Origin: Clostridiales bacterium
GTDB taxonomy: Bacteria > Bacillota > Clostridia > Oscillospirales > Acutalibacteraceae
Length of the DNA: 5,397 bases
Direction of reading: 5' to 3'
NCBI GenBank assembly: GCA_019421725.1
Contig: JAHZES010000031.1
Coordinates: 9,452-14,848, forward strand
Positions 4,677 to 5,397 of this stretch are shown piece by piece. Position numbers and translations under genes: made by a program. The notes below the pieces were generated by a model, which was given only the letters and a program-made list of their open reading frames with translations, was not told the origin of the DNA and searched no databases. Position 1 is the stretch's first letter, and the number at the start of each line of letters is the position of its first letter.

Positions 4677-5372
4677 TTATTCCGCCGGCTCGCTGTGTGC
4701 CGTGTCTGCTCCCTGTTGAATCTCGGAAGAGGGATTTTCGGAAGACACCGCGCTTTCCAGGTCTTCGACCGATGAGGCGCTGACCGGGTCTGAAATATCA
4801 GAAGAAGAAACTTCGGAAAAGTCCGGTTCCTGTGAAGCAATGTCAGAGGACACCTCCGGTTCCGGAACACGGATTTGAATCCCCTTCGGAATCCAGATAT
4901 TCAGATCCACTCGCGACGGAATTTCCTGCTTGGTCGTAGTATTCTTTGTCCAGACGCCGTTCACGGACGCAGACTGAGTATACTGCCACGCAAAAAAGCG
5001 GTATTTAAAACTGGTAACCGCATTGTCAGGCACTCCGACATGTGCGATCCATAACTGTTCCTTCAAAAGCTGAGACATGTCAAGGCAGCCTGTAAAATAA
5101 TTTACAAAAGAATAAATTTGCGGCGTATACCCTGCCGAACGGATCGCATTGCAAAAGGAAATGCAGAGATTGGTCCTCATCTGCGTTGAAAGATCTTTCT
5201 GACGGTACTGATTATCTTCAATGTCGAAAACCACGGGAAGGTCGATTGAATGATTCTTCAGTGCTTCAATCGTAAAGGCGGCTTCATCAGCTGCCTCCTG
5301 TTCGTTGATCGCTTCCGAAAAAAAGTAGACCCCGACCTTACACGGGTGCTCATAAGACAGTAATTCTAAAAA
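4677..5372 (-). CDS. GH25-type lysozyme, C-terminal part with broken 5' end
   Basis: The frame is open from 5372 and encodes 231 residues, with no ATG; the first usual start codon is a GTG at 5234. GH25 landmarks are KVGVYFFSEA (strand before the active site), LPVVFDIED (about 45-53, with the catalytic DxE as D50/E52), FAWQYTQ (127-133) and VDLN (155-158). GH25 enzymes cut the MurNAc-GlcNAc bond of peptidoglycan. The first catalytic Asp and the early strands lie beyond the window edge or in another frame. Between WQYTQ and VDLN there is about 20 residues of extra sequence. From about residue 176 the protein becomes a 56-residue Ser/Glu/Asp/Pro-rich tail with no visible wall-binding repeat. 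Stops at 5373-5375, 5379-5381 and 5391-5393 close the frame upstream. It is a frameshifted gene or a sequence error. It converges on the ktr unit. Confidence 0.85.
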   Translation of the reverse strand, partial: FLELLSYEHPCKVGVYFFSEAINEQEAADEAAFTIEALKNHSIDLPVVFDIEDNQYRQKDLSTQMRTNLCISFCNAIRSAGYTPQIYSFVNYFTGCLDMSQLLKEQLWIAHVGVPDNAVTSFKYRFFAWQYTQSASVNGVWTKNTTTKQEIPSRVDLNIWIPKGIQIRVPEPEVSSDIASQEPDFSEVSSSDISDPVSASSVEDLESAVSSENPSSEIQQGADTAHSEPAE

Positions 5373-5395
5373 TTACGATTATGGCATCTGTCAGG
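5369..5395 (-). pseudogene. Upstream fragment of the GH25 gene in another frame
   Basis: In the adjacent minus-strand frame the window edge encodes PDRCHNRNF and then stops at TAG (5368-5366). Adding one T to the T5 run (A5 at 5368-5372 on the plus strand) joins it as NRNF-LELLSYEHP-CKVGVYFF, which resembles the usual GH25 segment where a residue such as RNF precedes the LxxAGxxVGVYFFS strand. The fragment is too short to prove on its own. It supports a single-base loss rather than a genuine gene start. Confidence 0.5.
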
Positions 5396-5397
5396 CA

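Overview
The window looks like a chromosomal piece of a low-to-mid-GC Firmicute, most likely class Clostridia. The order ctsR-mcsA-mcsB-clpC is typical of Firmicutes. A Ktr-type potassium transporter and a very cysteine-rich small protein beginning MCNNG suggest the Oscillospiraceae (Ruminococcaceae) side of Clostridia. The family-level placement is an inference from general familiarity; the window holds no rRNA or marker gene that would settle it.

Layout. Positions 1-2187, minus strand, hold a class III heat-shock (protein quality control) operon. It starts from a near-consensus sigma-A promoter (-35 at 2182-2187, -10 at 2159-2164). A textbook CtsR operator (2139-2155) lies over the predicted transcription start. 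The genes follow in the order ctsR (2091 to 1633), mcsA (1588 to 1061), mcsB (1077 to 34) and the first six codons of clpC (from 19, running off the window). CtsR represses the operon. McsB is the protein arginine kinase that inactivates CtsR and marks proteins for ClpCP, and McsA is its zinc-binding activator.

Positions 2188-4335, plus strand, hold a divergent potassium-uptake pair. ktrB (2264-3655) is the membrane channel subunit and ktrA (3685-4335) is the cytosolic RCK gating ring. The ktrB start is doubtful. The only in-frame ATG has a poor ribosome binding site and overlaps a TATAAT box, while a strong AAGGAGG at 2294-2300 is followed in frame only by ACG codons.

Positions 4336-4640 hold a 56-residue protein with 14 cysteines (4405-4575), preceded by a perfect ribosome binding site. 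It has a short hydrophobic stretch and a C-terminal tract with a Cys at every fourth residue. A strong rho-independent terminator (4603-4640) follows. This is the least understood element here.

Positions 4677-5397, minus strand and convergent, hold the C-terminal part of a GH25-type lysozyme (muramidase) with a Ser/Glu-rich tail. Its reading frame is broken near the window edge, at a five-A run (5368-5372). One missing base there would explain the break.

No gene-free stretch exceeds 300 bases. No tRNA, rRNA, CRISPR array, insertion sequence or phage feature was seen.
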